From: JAGXTF01 sp044224315
GTDB taxonomy: Bacteria; Bacteroidota; Bacteroidia; NS11-12g; UBA955
Assembly: GCA_044224315.1 (NCBI GenBank)
Contig: JBGAKR010000009.1
Span: 18,958-82,957, forward strand
Length of the DNA: 64,000 nt
Reading direction: 5' to 3'
Shown: positions 1 through 9,800 of the stretch, in pieces
How the letters are laid out: each line of letters begins with the position of its first letter
Position numbering within the stretch: position 1 is the stretch's first letter
The notes under the pieces: model-generated
Seen by the model: the letters and a program-made list of their open reading frames with translations, nothing else
Databases searched by the model: none
Told to the model about the DNA's origin: nothing
Translations under genes and position numbers: made by a program

Positions 1-1
1 A

Positions 2-616
2 GGGAAACCCGTTTTTAATGTAATACTCACCATCAGCGATCATGAGCCCTATCACCTGCCTGTAGACTCAGGGGTACCTGAATTTCAGGGACCAATAAAA
101 TCCAAAGTAGTGCAATATGCCGACTGGAGTTTACAAAGGTTTTTTTCTTTGGCCGAAAGCAAACCCTGGTATAAAAACACAGTATTTGTGCTGATTGGGG
201 ATCATGGCAGTTACAATGGCAGCGCAGATTATCCGCTACCTTTATCTCTGCACCACATTCCTTTTCTTATTTTCAATCCATCAGCAAAAAATGAAGCTAA
301 AATTTACCATAATCTCGGTGCCCAACCCGATGTGCCCACTACCCTCCTCTCTTATTTAGGATATCCTACTCAGCAGAATCCATTATCCGTAAATTTATTA
401 AACAGTAAAAGGCCTTTTGCCTTTTTTTGTTCGGATAATTATACCGGATTGCTGCGTCAGGAAGGTTATTATTTGCTCAACCAACAAGGACAATCGGAAT
501 ATTACCACTTTACAACCCTGCCGGCCAGTGCCGAAATGCAGAGTCAACAGCAACAGATTTTGCTCAATTTATCTCGCTATTCTGCCCTTCGCATCGAAAA
601 AAGCAGAAAAAAATAA
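2..616 (+). CDS. LTA-synthase-family sulfatase-like membrane enzyme, C-terminal part
   Basis: The frame is open from the left edge, so only about 204 C-terminal residues are visible and the true start lies outside the window. The visible part reads as the end of an alkaline-phosphatase-fold sulfatase of the LTA synthase/phosphoethanolamine transferase type. It has a Ser-Asp-His-Glu-Pro block near residue 12 (family pattern: serine, x, His-Glu-Pro-Phe) and a Gly-Asp-His-Gly block about 40 residues after the first internal Met, which supplies metal ligands in this fold. In Bacteroidota such proteins usually have five N-terminal membrane helices and a periplasmic catalytic domain that moves a phospho-alcohol head group onto an envelope acceptor. 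The acceptor here cannot be inferred. The first internal Met is at 110 but is not the real start. Confidence 0.8.
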   Translation, partial: GKPVFNVILTISDHEPYHLPVDSGVPEFQGPIKSKVVQYADWSLQRFFSLAESKPWYKNTVFVLIGDHGSYNGSADYPLPLSLHHIPFLIFNPSAKNEAKIYHNLGAQPDVPTTLLSYLGYPTQQNPLSVNLLNSKRPFAFFCSDNYTGLLRQEGYYLLNQQGQSEYYHFTTLPASAEMQSQQQQILLNLSRYSALRIEKSRKK

Positions 617-647
617 ATTCAAGCCAAATATTTATTTCTTTTGAACC

Positions 648-1106
648 ATGAAAAATCAAGTATTGGGATTACTGGCTATTGGCCTTTTGGCTGCATGTGG
701 CGGAAGCGCCGGCACTAAAGGCGGCAATAGTTTCGGCACTGCATTCGACGATGCAAAGGCAATTAGTGTAGACGATGCCGTAAAAACATTCAAAGCAGGC
801 GGAGAAAAAAATGCAGTTATCAAGGGCGAAATATCAGCAGTTTGCCAAAGTGAAGGCTGTTGGTATAATTTCAAAACAAAGGATGGAGAAGTACGTGTGG
901 ACTTTGATCACAAATTCACCATTCCTAAAGATTCAAAAGGTAGCATGGCCAGTGCAAATGGACACTTTTTCTACGATACAACTTCGGTTGAGCAACTAAA
1001 AGAATGGGCTACCGATGATAAAAAAAGTGCTGAGGAAATAAGCAAAATTACCGAACCCGAAATTACACTGATATTCAGGGCCGAGGGTGTAAAAATCACT
1101 AAATAA
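648..1106 (+). CDS. DUF4920 family lipoprotein
   Basis: 152 residues with a lipoprotein signal peptide: a hydrophobic stretch ending Leu-Ala-Ala-Cys, so Cys17 should be the lipidated residue. The mature part matches the DUF4920 pattern as I know it: a Cys-x-x-x-Gly-Cys-Trp block near residue 70, then a Val-Arg-Val-Asp-Phe strand and a Phe-Thr-Ile-Pro-Lys-Asp turn. DUF4920 proteins are small, OB-like, envelope-located and of unknown function. The start is the ATG 31 bp after the preceding stop, which places the signal peptide exactly at the N-terminus. It could be cotranscribed with the sulfatase-like gene. A strong bidirectional terminator follows. Confidence 0.85.
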   Translation: MKNQVLGLLAIGLLAACGGSAGTKGGNSFGTAFDDAKAISVDDAVKTFKAGGEKNAVIKGEISAVCQSEGCWYNFKTKDGEVRVDFDHKFTIPKDSKGSMASANGHFFYDTTSVEQLKEWATDDKKSAEEISKITEPEITLIFRAEGVKITK

Positions 1107-1122
1107 TTAAGTAATCAAACAT

Positions 1123-1152
1123 AAAAAAAGGCCTCAATTGAGGCCTTTTTTT
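1123..1152. terminator. Bidirectional rho-independent terminator
   Basis: A near-perfect palindrome with AAAAAAAGGCCTCAA on one arm and its complement on the other, giving A and T runs on both sides. It lies between the convergent DUF4920 gene and accC, so it can stop transcription from either direction. Confidence 0.85.
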
Positions 1153-1169
1153 ATGCAAATCAAATACTA

Positions 1170-2507
1170 TTATTTGATTTCGAAAGTATTCATAAATGCA
1201 GTGGTGAAATTTCCGTTTCTGAAATTTTCGTCCTGCATAAGTTGTTGGTGCAAGGGAATTGTAGTTTTAACACCTTCAATGATAAACTCACTCAGGGCAC
1301 GTTCCATTTTCACTATTGCTTCTTCACGGGTTTGTGCACACACAATCAGTTTGGCAATCATGCTATCGTAGTACGGCGGAATGGTGTAGCCCGCATAGAT
1401 ATGCGAATCTACCCTGGTACCGTGCCCACCAGGTTTGTGCACATTGGTGATTTTACCCGGGCATGGACGGAAATTGTTGTAAATATCCTCGGCATTTACG
1501 CGGCATTCAATTGCGTGCTTTGTGGGATAATAATCTTTACCAGAAATGGGCACACCCGCTGCAATTAAAATCTGCTCTTTTACCAGGTCGTAATTAATTA
1601 CCTCTTCGGTAACCGGGTGTTCAACCTGTATACGGGTATTCATTTCCATAAAGTAGAAATTTCGGTGTTTATCAACCAAAAATTCTACTGTTCCCACGCC
1701 TTCGTATTTAATTATTTCGGCTGCTGCTTTGGCCGCGGTACCCATTCTTTCGCGCAATTCATCGGTCATAAACGGGCTGGGAGTTTCTTCCAGCAGTTTC
1801 TGGTGACGGCGTTGAATAGAGCAATCGCGTTCGCTAAGGTGGCATACTTTACCATATTGGTCACCGGCAATTTGTATTTCGATATGCCTGGGTTCCTCTA
1901 TGTATTTTTCCATATAAAGGCCATCGTTTCCGAAAGCTGCGCCAGCTTCTTGTTTGGCACTATTCCAGGCAGCTTCGAGTTCATCTTCGGCCCAGATAAT
2001 ACGCATACCTCTTCCGCCACCGCCTGCTGTAGCCTTGATGATAACCGGATAACCTATTTTTTTGGCAATTTTTTTACCTTGTTCCACGCTGTCGAGCAAT
2101 CCGTCCGAACCTGGAATGGTTGGTACACCTGCTTTTTTCATCGTATCCTTGGCATTGCTTTTATCACCCATCGAATCGATTTGCTCTGGGGTGGCGCCAA
2201 TGAATTTAATTCCATGGTCGCGGCAAAGGGCGCTGAATTTTGAGTTTTCACTCAAAAAACCATAACCCGGGTGTATGGCATCGGCATTGGTAACTTCGGC
2301 TGCGGCCAAAATCCGAGGCATATCCAGGTAACTGTCTTTGCTGGGAGGGGGCCCAATGCACACTGCCTCATCGGCAAAGCGCACATGCAAACTACTGGCA
2401 TCGGCTGTTGAATATACAGCCACCGTTTTAATGCCCATTTCTTTGCAGGTGCGGATAATGCGCAAGGCAATCTCACCGCGGTTGGCGATCAGTATTTTCT
2501 TAAACAT
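1170..2507 (-). CDS. accC: Biotin carboxylase subunit of acyl-CoA carboxylase
   Basis: 445 residues, close to the usual ~450 for AccC. It carboxylates the biotin on AccB using ATP and bicarbonate. The N-terminus begins with the typical Lys-Ile-Leu-Ile-Ala-Asn-Arg-Gly-Glu motif. The ATP-grasp glycine-rich loop (Lys-Ala-x-x-Gly-Gly-Gly-Gly-Arg-Gly) is near residues 160-170, and the hallmark Glu-Arg-Asp-Cys-Ser-Ile-Gln-Arg-Arg-His-Gln-Lys follows around residue 225. The catalytic Met-Asn-x-Arg-x-Gln-Val-Glu-His segment near 290 is intact. The accB gene ends 15 bp upstream, so the two form an accBC operon, the usual arrangement for acetyl-CoA carboxylase. It stands alone rather than fused to a BCCP domain, unlike many propionyl-CoA carboxylase alpha subunits. 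Confidence 0.96.
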   Translation of the reverse strand: MFKKILIANRGEIALRIIRTCKEMGIKTVAVYSTADASSLHVRFADEAVCIGPPPSKDSYLDMPRILAAAEVTNADAIHPGYGFLSENSKFSALCRDHGIKFIGATPEQIDSMGDKSNAKDTMKKAGVPTIPGSDGLLDSVEQGKKIAKKIGYPVIIKATAGGGGRGMRIIWAEDELEAAWNSAKQEAGAAFGNDGLYMEKYIEEPRHIEIQIAGDQYGKVCHLSERDCSIQRRHQKLLEETPSPFMTDELRERMGTAAKAAAEIIKYEGVGTVEFLVDKHRNFYFMEMNTRIQVEHPVTEEVINYDLVKEQILIAAGVPISGKDYYPTKHAIECRVNAEDIYNNFRPCPGKITNVHKPGGHGTRVDSHIYAGYTIPPYYDSMIAKLIVCAQTREEAIVKMERALSEFIIEGVKTTIPLHQQLMQDENFRNGNFTTAFMNTFEIK

Positions 2508-2522
2508 GTTGGGTTTTCCGAA

Positions 2523-3011
2523 TTAGGCCGGTTCAACTAAGAAAAGAGGCTGATCGTATTCTACCGGACTGGCATTTTCTACCAATACTTTTACAATACG
2601 GCCGCTTACTTCGCTTTCAATTTCATTGAAAAGTTTCATGGCTTCGATAATGCAAACCACTTTGCCACTTTTCACTTCATCGCCTACATTTACAAATACA
2701 GGTGATTCTGGACTTGCACTGCGATAAAAGGTTCCAACCATTGGCGACTTAATGGTAATCAGGTTATCGGCTTTCGGTTCTGCTGAGGGTGCAGCTGCCG
2801 CTGGAGTATTGGCCGGTACTGCAGCCGGAGTGGCTGATGGCACATTTACTACCTGAGGGGCTTGAATCATCTGGGGCATTGCAACCGGAGCTGCATATTG
2901 TACCGGATTTTTCTTAATTACCAACTTGAAATCTTTGCGATTGATCTCTACTTCATCTACCTCATTGACCGAAACAAATTTGATCAATGCCTGTATTTCT
3001 TTCAAATCCAT
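2523..3011 (-). CDS. accB: Biotin carboxyl carrier protein of acetyl-CoA carboxylase
   Basis: 162 residues from the ATG whose last base on this strand is 3011. Upstream in-frame sequence (to 3056) adds about 15 residues without family similarity. An N-terminal helical part (residues 1-35) is followed by a Pro/Ala-rich linker (about 45-80) and a biotinyl domain (85-162). The biotinyl domain has Glu-Ala-Met-Lys with the lysine as biotin site, and the Gly-Thr-Phe-Tyr-Arg 'thumb' of E. coli-type AccB. The thumb and the separate accC downstream favour a fatty-acid-synthesis acetyl-CoA carboxylase. Only a carboxyltransferase of the PccB/MmdA type is nearby, so substrate choice (acetyl- or propionyl-CoA) is not settled by sequence alone. 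Confidence 0.94.
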   Translation of the reverse strand: MDLKEIQALIKFVSVNEVDEVEINRKDFKLVIKKNPVQYAAPVAMPQMIQAPQVVNVPSATPAAVPANTPAAAAPSAEPKADNLITIKSPMVGTFYRSASPESPVFVNVGDEVKSGKVVCIIEAMKLFNEIESEVSGRIVKVLVENASPVEYDQPLFLVEPA

Positions 3012-3106
3012 ATTTTTGATTTTGGTGGGGGGCAAAGAAAATGAAAAAAATGCCAATTTTTAGCTATTTTTCAATAAAAAACTGAAAAAGTTATCCGATT
3101 TTTAAT

Positions 3107-3133
3107 AAAAAACGGGCAAAATTGCCCGTTTTT
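3107..3133 (-). terminator. Rho-independent terminator after the beta-barrel gene
   Basis: The inverted repeat AAAAACGGGCAA/TTGCCCGTTTTT starts 2 bp past the stop of the leftward barrel gene and has a T-rich tail on the minus strand. It separates the carboxyltransferase-barrel transcript from accBC, which therefore needs its own promoter in 3012-3106. Confidence 0.8.
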
Positions 3134-3134
3134 A

Positions 3135-3836
3135 TCAAATTCGAATGGTGATGCCTCCCTGGGCAAAACTCTTAGCCACTCCAAATTCGGCATAAACCGC
3201 AATGGGTGGCAAAATATGGTATCTCATACCCACAGTAAAATCGGCACCAAAGGTAGGCACACTCAGGGTATGCGGTATTTTACGTGTTATAATTCCCAGG
3301 TCAATCGGGAAATTCCACCTATCGTAAATGGGGTCGTTATCGGTTACAGAGAAATTATTGGCCCTGAAACCCAAACCTGTACCCACATATAGGTCGAAAT
3401 TGTTTTCTTGAAATATATGGTAGTTTACCCTGGCCAATGCACTCCAGGTGCGATACTTAAGAGTGCCATCTATAGGTATATTCATAGATGTTACACTATC
3501 CATTTTAACATTGATGTTTAAACCACTGTAAGAGAATCCAACCCCCAATCCAACGTGGGGCGTCAGTGCATATTCGGCCTTGCCAAACCATGTGTTTCGG
3601 CGCTCAATTTCAACGCTTTTCCAGTTTGGCGCAATGGATGACTTCATGGCGTTGGCTAATCTGTAATTCAGATTTAATGCCCCAATTCCGCCAGAAAGGT
3701 AAATTTTACCTTTTACAAAACCCGGTACATCATTATTCCACTCTGCATTGCGGTAAGGCATGCCTAATTTAGGAACCTCCGTTGCCCAGGCCAAATTGCC
3801 TGCAGCAAACACACTCATCAACATTGTCTTTCTCAT
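3135..3836 (-). CDS. Outer-membrane beta-barrel protein, unknown function
   Basis: About 233 residues from the ATG at 3836; an upstream in-frame ATG at 3857 would add 7 residues. From 3836 the protein starts with a clean signal peptide (Met-Arg-Lys, hydrophobic core, Ala-Trp-Ala cleavage). The mature part alternates hydrophobic and polar residues, with repeated Gly-x-Gly-x-Gly-Phe strands, Asn/Asp-rich turns and an aromatic ending typical of 8- to 10-stranded Bacteroidota barrels. I recognise no specific family. It begins about 50 bp after the carboxyltransferase stop on the same strand, so it is probably cotranscribed with that gene. That pairing has no obvious metabolic logic. Confidence 0.75.
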   Translation of the reverse strand: MRKTMLMSVFAAGNLAWATEVPKLGMPYRNAEWNNDVPGFVKGKIYLSGGIGALNLNYRLANAMKSSIAPNWKSVEIERRNTWFGKAEYALTPHVGLGVGFSYSGLNINVKMDSVTSMNIPIDGTLKYRTWSALARVNYHIFQENNFDLYVGTGLGFRANNFSVTDNDPIYDRWNFPIDLGIITRKIPHTLSVPTFGADFTVGMRYHILPPIAVYAEFGVAKSFAQGGITIRI

Positions 3837-3887
3837 AGGTTTCGGTAATTGGTACATTGTAAGTATTACAATAGGTATACCAATTCG

Positions 3888-5429
3888 TTAAAGCGGAATA
3901 TTTCCATGCTTTTTGCGTGGCAGATTGCGCACTTTATTTTCGAGCATTTCAAATGCATCAATCAGTTTCTTGCGGGTTTCTTCCGGAAAAATTACTTCAT
4001 CCACAAAACCTCTTTCAGCGGCACGGTAGGGGTTAGCAAAAATTTCACCATACTCGGTTTCTTTTTGTTTCAGCGCAGCAACCTTATCCTCTGCGCTATC
4101 AATATCGCGTTTAAATATAATTTCAGCTGCTCCCTTGGCTCCCATCACTGCAATTTCAGCACTTGGCCAGGCAAAATTCATATCGGCACCTATATGCTTA
4201 CTGTTCATCACATCGTAAGCACCTCCATAGGCTTTGCGGGTAATTACCGTAATGCGGGGCACTGTAGCTTCGCTAAAGGCATATAAAAGTTTGGCTCCAT
4301 TGGTTATAATGGCATTCCATTCCTGATCGGTACCAGGTAAAAAGCCAGGTACGTCCTCCAATACCAGCAACGGAATATTAAAAGCATCGCAAAAACGCAC
4401 AAATCGAGCTCCTTTTTGGCTGGAATGTACATCCAGTACACCTGCCAAATGGGCTGGCTGATTGGCCACAATCCCTATGCTTCTGCCTGCAAGGCGCGCA
4501 AAGCCTACTATTATGTTCTCGGCAAAATTTTTATGCACTTCCATAAAACTACCCTCATCCACAGTGTTTTCGATTACCTCGCGTATATCGTATGGCTGAT
4601 TGGGATTGGGCGGAATGATTCCTTTTAAAGATTCTCTGATTTCATTTCCTGCATGGTAGGACAATCTTGCGGGTTTATCCTCGCAATTCTGCGGCATATA
4701 GGAAAGCAATTGCTTAATATTTCGGATGCATTCAACTTCATTTGCCGCGGCAAAATGTGCAACGCCGCTTTTCTGGCTGTGAACCGATGCCCCGCCCAAT
4801 GCCTCACTGCTTACATCTTCATTGGTAACGGTTTTTACCACATTGGGTCCGGTTACAAACATGTAACTGGTGTTTTCTACCATTAATATAAAGTCGGTAA
4901 GTGCAGGCGAATAAACAGCCCCACCTGCGCAAGGGCCCATAATAGCCGATATCTGCGGCACTACCCCACTGCTCATTACATTGCGGTAAAAAATATCGGC
5001 ATACCCGCCCAGGCTTACCACACCCTCTTGTATGCGCGCACCACCACTGTCGTTCAGTCCAATTACGGGTGCTCCGTTTTCCATGGCTATGTCCATGATT
5101 TTACAGATTTTTTCTGCATGGGTCTCACTCAACGAGCCCCCGAATACTGTAAAGTCTTGTGAAAACACATACACCAATCTGCCATTAACTTTTCCATAGC
5201 CTGTTACTACTCCATCACCTGCAAATTTTTGGTTTTCCATTCCAAAATCATTGCTGCGATGGGTTACAAAGGCTCCGATTTCAGAGAATGTACCCTCGTC
5301 TAACAATAAATCGATTCTTTCACGGGCGGTAAGTTTGCCTTTTGAATGCTGAGATTCTATGCGTTTTTGTCCTCCACCCAACTGGGCTTCTGCTCTTTTT
5401 TGTTCTAATAATTGTCTAGGGTCTGACAT
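3888..5429 (-). CDS. Acyl-CoA carboxylase carboxyltransferase beta subunit (PccB/MmdA type)
   Basis: About 513 residues from the ATG at 5429; the longer in-frame option begins with TTG at 5450 and would overlap the promoter. The protein transfers the carboxyl group from biotin to an acyl-CoA. Both crotonase-like halves are present, with oxyanion-hole glycine blocks (Asn-Asp-Ser-Gly-Gly-Ala-Arg-Ile-Gln-Glu-Gly in the first half; Arg-Lys-Ala-Tyr-Gly-Gly-Ala-Tyr in the second). The fused N+C layout and length are those of propionyl-/methylmalonyl-CoA enzymes rather than split AccA/AccD. With accB and accC on the same strand downstream it probably forms one biotin-dependent carboxylase. No decarboxylase membrane subunit is present, which argues against a Na+-pumping decarboxylase. 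Confidence 0.92.
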   Translation of the reverse strand: MSDPRQLLEQKRAEAQLGGGQKRIESQHSKGKLTARERIDLLLDEGTFSEIGAFVTHRSNDFGMENQKFAGDGVVTGYGKVNGRLVYVFSQDFTVFGGSLSETHAEKICKIMDIAMENGAPVIGLNDSGGARIQEGVVSLGGYADIFYRNVMSSGVVPQISAIMGPCAGGAVYSPALTDFILMVENTSYMFVTGPNVVKTVTNEDVSSEALGGASVHSQKSGVAHFAAANEVECIRNIKQLLSYMPQNCEDKPARLSYHAGNEIRESLKGIIPPNPNQPYDIREVIENTVDEGSFMEVHKNFAENIIVGFARLAGRSIGIVANQPAHLAGVLDVHSSQKGARFVRFCDAFNIPLLVLEDVPGFLPGTDQEWNAIITNGAKLLYAFSEATVPRITVITRKAYGGAYDVMNSKHIGADMNFAWPSAEIAVMGAKGAAEIIFKRDIDSAEDKVAALKQKETEYGEIFANPYRAAERGFVDEVIFPEETRKKLIDAFEMLENKVRNLPRKKHGNIPL

Positions 5430-5435
5430 GGGGTG

Positions 5436-5443
5436 CAAATGTA
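5436..5443 (-). promoter_or_regulatory. Promoter -7 element of the carboxyltransferase gene
   Basis: On the minus strand this reads TACATTTG, an exact match to the Bacteroidota -7 consensus TAnnTTTG. Its last base is 7 nt before the ATG at 5429, so the transcript would have almost no leader. No clear -33 TTTG is seen because that position overlaps the porV terminator. Confidence 0.5.
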
Positions 5444-5460
5444 AATCCAAGCAAGCAATA

Positions 5461-5490
5461 AAAAACCCTCTGTTTTTGGCAGAGGGTTTT
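5461..5490 (-). terminator. Rho-independent terminator after porV
   Basis: The stem AAAACCCTCTG/CAGAGGGTTTT, with a T run on the minus strand, starts 20 bp past the porV stop. It isolates the T9SS transcript from the carboxyltransferase gene. Confidence 0.82.
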
Positions 5491-5509
5491 AAATATTTTT
5501 CTTATAGAA

Positions 5510-6718
5510 TTAGTTGTCTTCGCTAAGTGCGCCGATATCAAACAACAGCGAAAAACGCAATTGATTAGACAAAGGATGCTGTTTAAAGAATGGTACCAGC
5601 ATTGCAACGTCAATGGCAATTTTCTCAAGTTTAATACCCAGACCAAAAGTTGCATACTGACGTCCACCTTTGGTTTTGGCCTCATAAAAACCACCCACCC
5701 GGGCTGCAAATTTATTGGTATACCAGTATTCGGTTCCGAAAGAGAGGTTCCATTCTTTCATTTCTTCTCTGAATCCGCCTGGCGCATCATAAAAAGATTG
5801 AATCATACCCTGCACAGTACCTACATTGGGGTCGCGGCCATTGCCTATTACACGTCCACCGCTGGGTGTAAGCGAGTCACCACCCTGGTAATTGAGCAGA
5901 TAAACGGGGCGGGTAGGCACCAGCAATTTATTTGCATCGAGGTAAACACCCACCTTATTGTACTCATCCACGGTGTATTTCCAGCCTGCACCAATTTTTA
6001 AGTTGGTAGGAATGAAATCGCGCTGCTCTTTAGTAGTGTAAGTCATTTTTGCACCCACATTCTGAATATTGGCGCCAAACTGAAAATCAGTTTCCTTACC
6101 TTGTACTTTTAATTTGGTGCGATAAGTCATATTGATATCGCCTGCACCAGAATATCCGGGTTTTGTAGAAATACCATTCAACACACGGTTACCTGCTATG
6201 TTTGAGTAAATAAAACGCAGATTTACACCCATTGAGAATTTTTTGTTGAAACGCAAAGCATAGCCGCCTTCAACTGAAAATTCATTGGGATTAAAATTGC
6301 CGGTTGGGTTGCCTTCAAAATCGGTAAAATTGATATTACCTAGTGAAAAATAACGAATGGCTCCGCCAATGGCGCTGTTTTTATTGAGTTTAGAATAACC
6401 AGAAAGGTAAGAAAATCCTACATCTGGCACCAACCTGCGCAACCAGGGCGCATAACTGAGACTGAAACCTGTTTTTTTATCTGCATTTACCAGGTTAGAC
6501 ATATTCCAGGATACACTATTGGCATCGGGCGAAAAGATGGCCACACCTGCATCTCCCAAGCCAGCCGAACGACTGTCGGGAGTGATGGTAAGAAATGGCA
6601 CCATGGTAGTAACCGTGTTCAATTGTCCGGCTAATTCCTTGGATGAAATCTGGGCTTTTAACCCTGTGGTGGCAATGATTCCTGAAATCAAGAATACCGG
6701 TGCTAGGTATCTTCTCAT
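5510..6718 (-). CDS. porV: T9SS outer-membrane shuttle protein PorV (LptO)
   Basis: 402 residues from the ATG at 6718, where a standard signal peptide begins (Met-Arg-Arg, hydrophobic core, Leu-Lys-Ala). A longer frame to 6790 lacks a signal sequence at its N-terminus and would start upstream of the promoter. PorV is a FadL-like barrel that ferries T9SS cargo from the translocon to the PorU sortase. Diagnostic blocks are visible: Pro-Phe-Leu-x-Ile-x-Pro-Asp-Ser-Arg-Ser-Ala-Gly-Leu-Gly-Asp-Ala-Gly-Val near residue 45 and Tyr-Ala-Pro-Trp-Leu-Arg near 90. The gene lies downstream of porU on the same strand, as in other Bacteroidota, but has its own likely promoter in the 130-bp gap. Confidence 0.95.
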   Translation of the reverse strand: MRRYLAPVFLISGIIATTGLKAQISSKELAGQLNTVTTMVPFLTITPDSRSAGLGDAGVAIFSPDANSVSWNMSNLVNADKKTGFSLSYAPWLRRLVPDVGFSYLSGYSKLNKNSAIGGAIRYFSLGNINFTDFEGNPTGNFNPNEFSVEGGYALRFNKKFSMGVNLRFIYSNIAGNRVLNGISTKPGYSGAGDINMTYRTKLKVQGKETDFQFGANIQNVGAKMTYTTKEQRDFIPTNLKIGAGWKYTVDEYNKVGVYLDANKLLVPTRPVYLLNYQGGDSLTPSGGRVIGNGRDPNVGTVQGMIQSFYDAPGGFREEMKEWNLSFGTEYWYTNKFAARVGGFYEAKTKGGRQYATFGLGIKLEKIAIDVAMLVPFFKQHPLSNQLRFSLLFDIGALSEDN

Positions 6719-6732
6719 GTTATTGTTTGGCG

Positions 6733-6766
6733 CAAAAATAGGTTTTACTCGGTTAATTAACTCAAA
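6733..6766 (-). promoter_or_regulatory. Probable porV promoter
   Basis: On the minus strand TATTTTTG (6733-6740) matches the -7 consensus TAnnTTTG. A TTTG lies 22 bp upstream at 6763-6766 as a -33 element. Transcription would start just before the ATG at 6718, supporting that start. Confidence 0.5.
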
Positions 6767-6848
6767 TTTATTCAATCTACTTTGTTTCATTATGCTATTT
6801 AGATGTGAATTAAACGGTTTATATTGGAAAACATTTGACCTGCAAATG

Positions 6849-9800
6849 TCAGTTTTTTATCATTTTACCCTGAACATGCGCCATTCCACCATCAGCCGAT
6901 TTTACAACCAGTTTGTAAAAATAAAAACCATTGGGCAATTCGGCCCCCCCGGTTGATCTTCCATCCCATTGAACCCTGGTTTCTCTGGCGTTGGCCTGTC
7001 CTATTTGAAAAGTTTGGCTAGAAACAGCCTTACCGCTTTGATTATAAATTATCAACTCGGCGGTAATATCCTCACCCGCCTTATTGTGCTCAAAAAGCAC
7101 TGTTACCGGGTTGCCAGGCTGAAATGGATTTGGGTATACGAGCTGGTCGGTAATATGCAATGCATTTTTAGGTACCACTACAAATTTTATAACAGCTTCC
7201 GCACTATTGTTGTGTATATCCCACACTTTAAAGGTGATGGTGTGTTCACCTACTGAAAGGTCTTTCAGGTCGAACTGCACAGCTCCGCGGGTATAGGAAT
7301 TTAAGTCGTAGGCAAAAAACTCGTTCATGATATAAGATTTCTCATGATCACTGCCTTTGTCCAGCACTCCTACCATATCCCGCCCTATACCTGCACCTGT
7401 TGCATTTATGCCGCTTTTATCAAAAATACGGGCTATAAATGTTGCATTGGGTTGCACCTCCCCACCAAAAACAAAGGTGGTATCATTCATATATAGTTTA
7501 ATCTCAGGGCCCGTTTTATCTGGGATGATGCTATTTTCACTGCTGCCAATTAATAAATCTTTTCCTCCGCTGGCATCTGTTTCTCCATTATGGGCATACA
7601 GCAGAATTTTGCCAAGATCCACATTATACGCAATATCCTTGGGCACAGAAAAGATGATGGAAAACTCTCCGTTTACCACCGAAACTATGCCTTTATAAAT
7701 ATAGCTGGTTTGGGTTTTATAGGCTACTTTTTTATTCAGGCCATCATTATCAAGTGTATAGCGGGTTTGGGGCTTATCCAGCACTTTTACCCATAATTTA
7801 CCGTTAAATGAACTGAATTTATTGCCAAGTCGTTCATGGATATGCCCCTTTAAACGCACTACCGAAAACGCCTTCAGGGTATCGGTAAAGCTATTGCCAT
7901 CTTTTCCGTTGATTGAATCGATAACCACCTTGTGCATAGGAAATGCCAGACGCATGGATGGGTCGCCAAGCAAGGCAAACTTATTATCCTCGGAAGAAGT
8001 AGTGCTGAAGGGCCTGTTTTTCATGCGCTGAAACAAATCTCCGATGGTGGGAACAGGCTCGTTGGGAGACGGAAATCCGTATTTGGTCCAGAAATTTTCG
8101 TTTATCAAAGAGTTGCCCGATACATACACCAGGCGTGTGGTGGTCATTAATGCAATGGCACCTCCATTGGGATTGATCAGTGTAAGTTCGCCAGCGCTTT
8201 GCAATGCTGGATCATCGTAACGGCTAAATTCGCAGGTAGCGGTAAATAGCACGGGCATAGTATACGGATTGGTCCAGGCATTGATAGTAGGAACAGTTAA
8301 AATCTGCTCCTGGGCCCAGCCCTTTTCTCCTCCATGGCCCTGATAATTTAAGAATAATGCACCATTTTGAACCGCATTGGTAATAGCCTCCGTTACTTCG
8401 GGGTACTGCTCGGTATTGCCGTTTGTAACCTGCTTGTAGGCATCTGCATAGATTTTATCTACCTGCATATCGGGGTGCACAGCCGCAATATTATTGGCAT
8501 AACTCTCCGATTGAATGGCAAATATGTCTTCGAAACTTTTATCTACATCATCGCAAACAAAACTCAAACCCGTGCGCCATGGGCCTAATGATTTTGGAGA
8601 ATAATAGCGTTTTAGTTTTTCTACTACGCCATTGGCTTCGGTTTTCGTGCGCACCGGCAGCCTGCCTACTGCAAAAGAAAGTTTATTGGCATCAATGGCT
8701 GGGCGTCCCATATTCGAGTCTATATATCCGTAGAAATCATCCAGGCAAAAGGTACCATTCTTTAAGTAAGAGTAATCTTCGTAAAGTGGAACCTTATTTA
8801 CATTTGGCGTAGTGCGGTCCTTAAAATCATAGGATGCGGCGCCGAATAAAAGCACATATTTTAGGGCACCCCCATTGGATTTTGCCTTGTTATATTCATC
8901 TCTGAGATAATCCCTAATTGCCACAATATCCTGCATAGATGCACTGTACTCGTTATAAATGGCTTGAGGGGTAACCACCTTCACCTTATACTGATCGGCA
9001 GTGCGGCGAAATGCTGCAAGATTATTGGCGGCTTCTAAAAAATCCGGATGGGCAATAATAATCAGTGTAGCCGGATCGCCTGCAAGTATGTCTGCATTTG
9101 CCACAGTGCCAGCAAAACCAGGTTTATAGCATTTGTCGTTGCTGAAAACCACAAAATCTTTATCGTAGAAGGTATTATCCGTGCGGAAATAGTAATTATT
9201 ACCACCCGAATTTTTCATGGTGTATTCCATCGGCAATCCTTCCCGGGTAATACCGAATACTCTGAGGTTAGAAGCGCTTGTTATCCGCACCTCGGCATTG
9301 ATTTTACTTTGCAAAAGTGCATTTCTAATCACCAGGGGTTCACTTTGCATTTCCAATAATCTTGGGGACTGAATTTCGATAAAATTCAACCAAGCCGAGG
9401 AATTGGTATTCGGGCGAATTAACTCCAGATTGATATTTACTGCGCCTCCTGAAGTTTTATAATACTTTTGAATATCGCTTTCATAAAAAGCCAGGTTTTC
9501 AGGATCGATGGCCGCGCAGGATTCAGTTTCTTTCTGTCCATTTACAGTTATATATAGGATACCAGAACCATCTACCATACTAGCGCCATAGCTTACTCTA
9601 ACCCTTGCTGAATCGGCTGTGCCGGCTGGCATGGTATGGGAAAAATTTCTTTTCAGCGTTTCATTACCCAATTTTTCTCCCAACCACATACGGCCCATTC
9701 CGGCGGGGTTTACAATATCGCTATCGTGAAACCAAACATATTGGCCCTGGGTAATAATTTGCTGGGGTGTTTCACTGGTTTCGGGTACCAGGCTAATGCG

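Noticed and set aside
1617..2243. 208-codon frame on the plus strand
   Set aside because: Antisense to accC, whose motifs are complete.
1170..5429. Na+-pumping methylmalonyl-CoA decarboxylase
   Set aside because: The membrane beta subunit and gamma/delta subunits are absent, and accC is an ATP-dependent biotin carboxylase.
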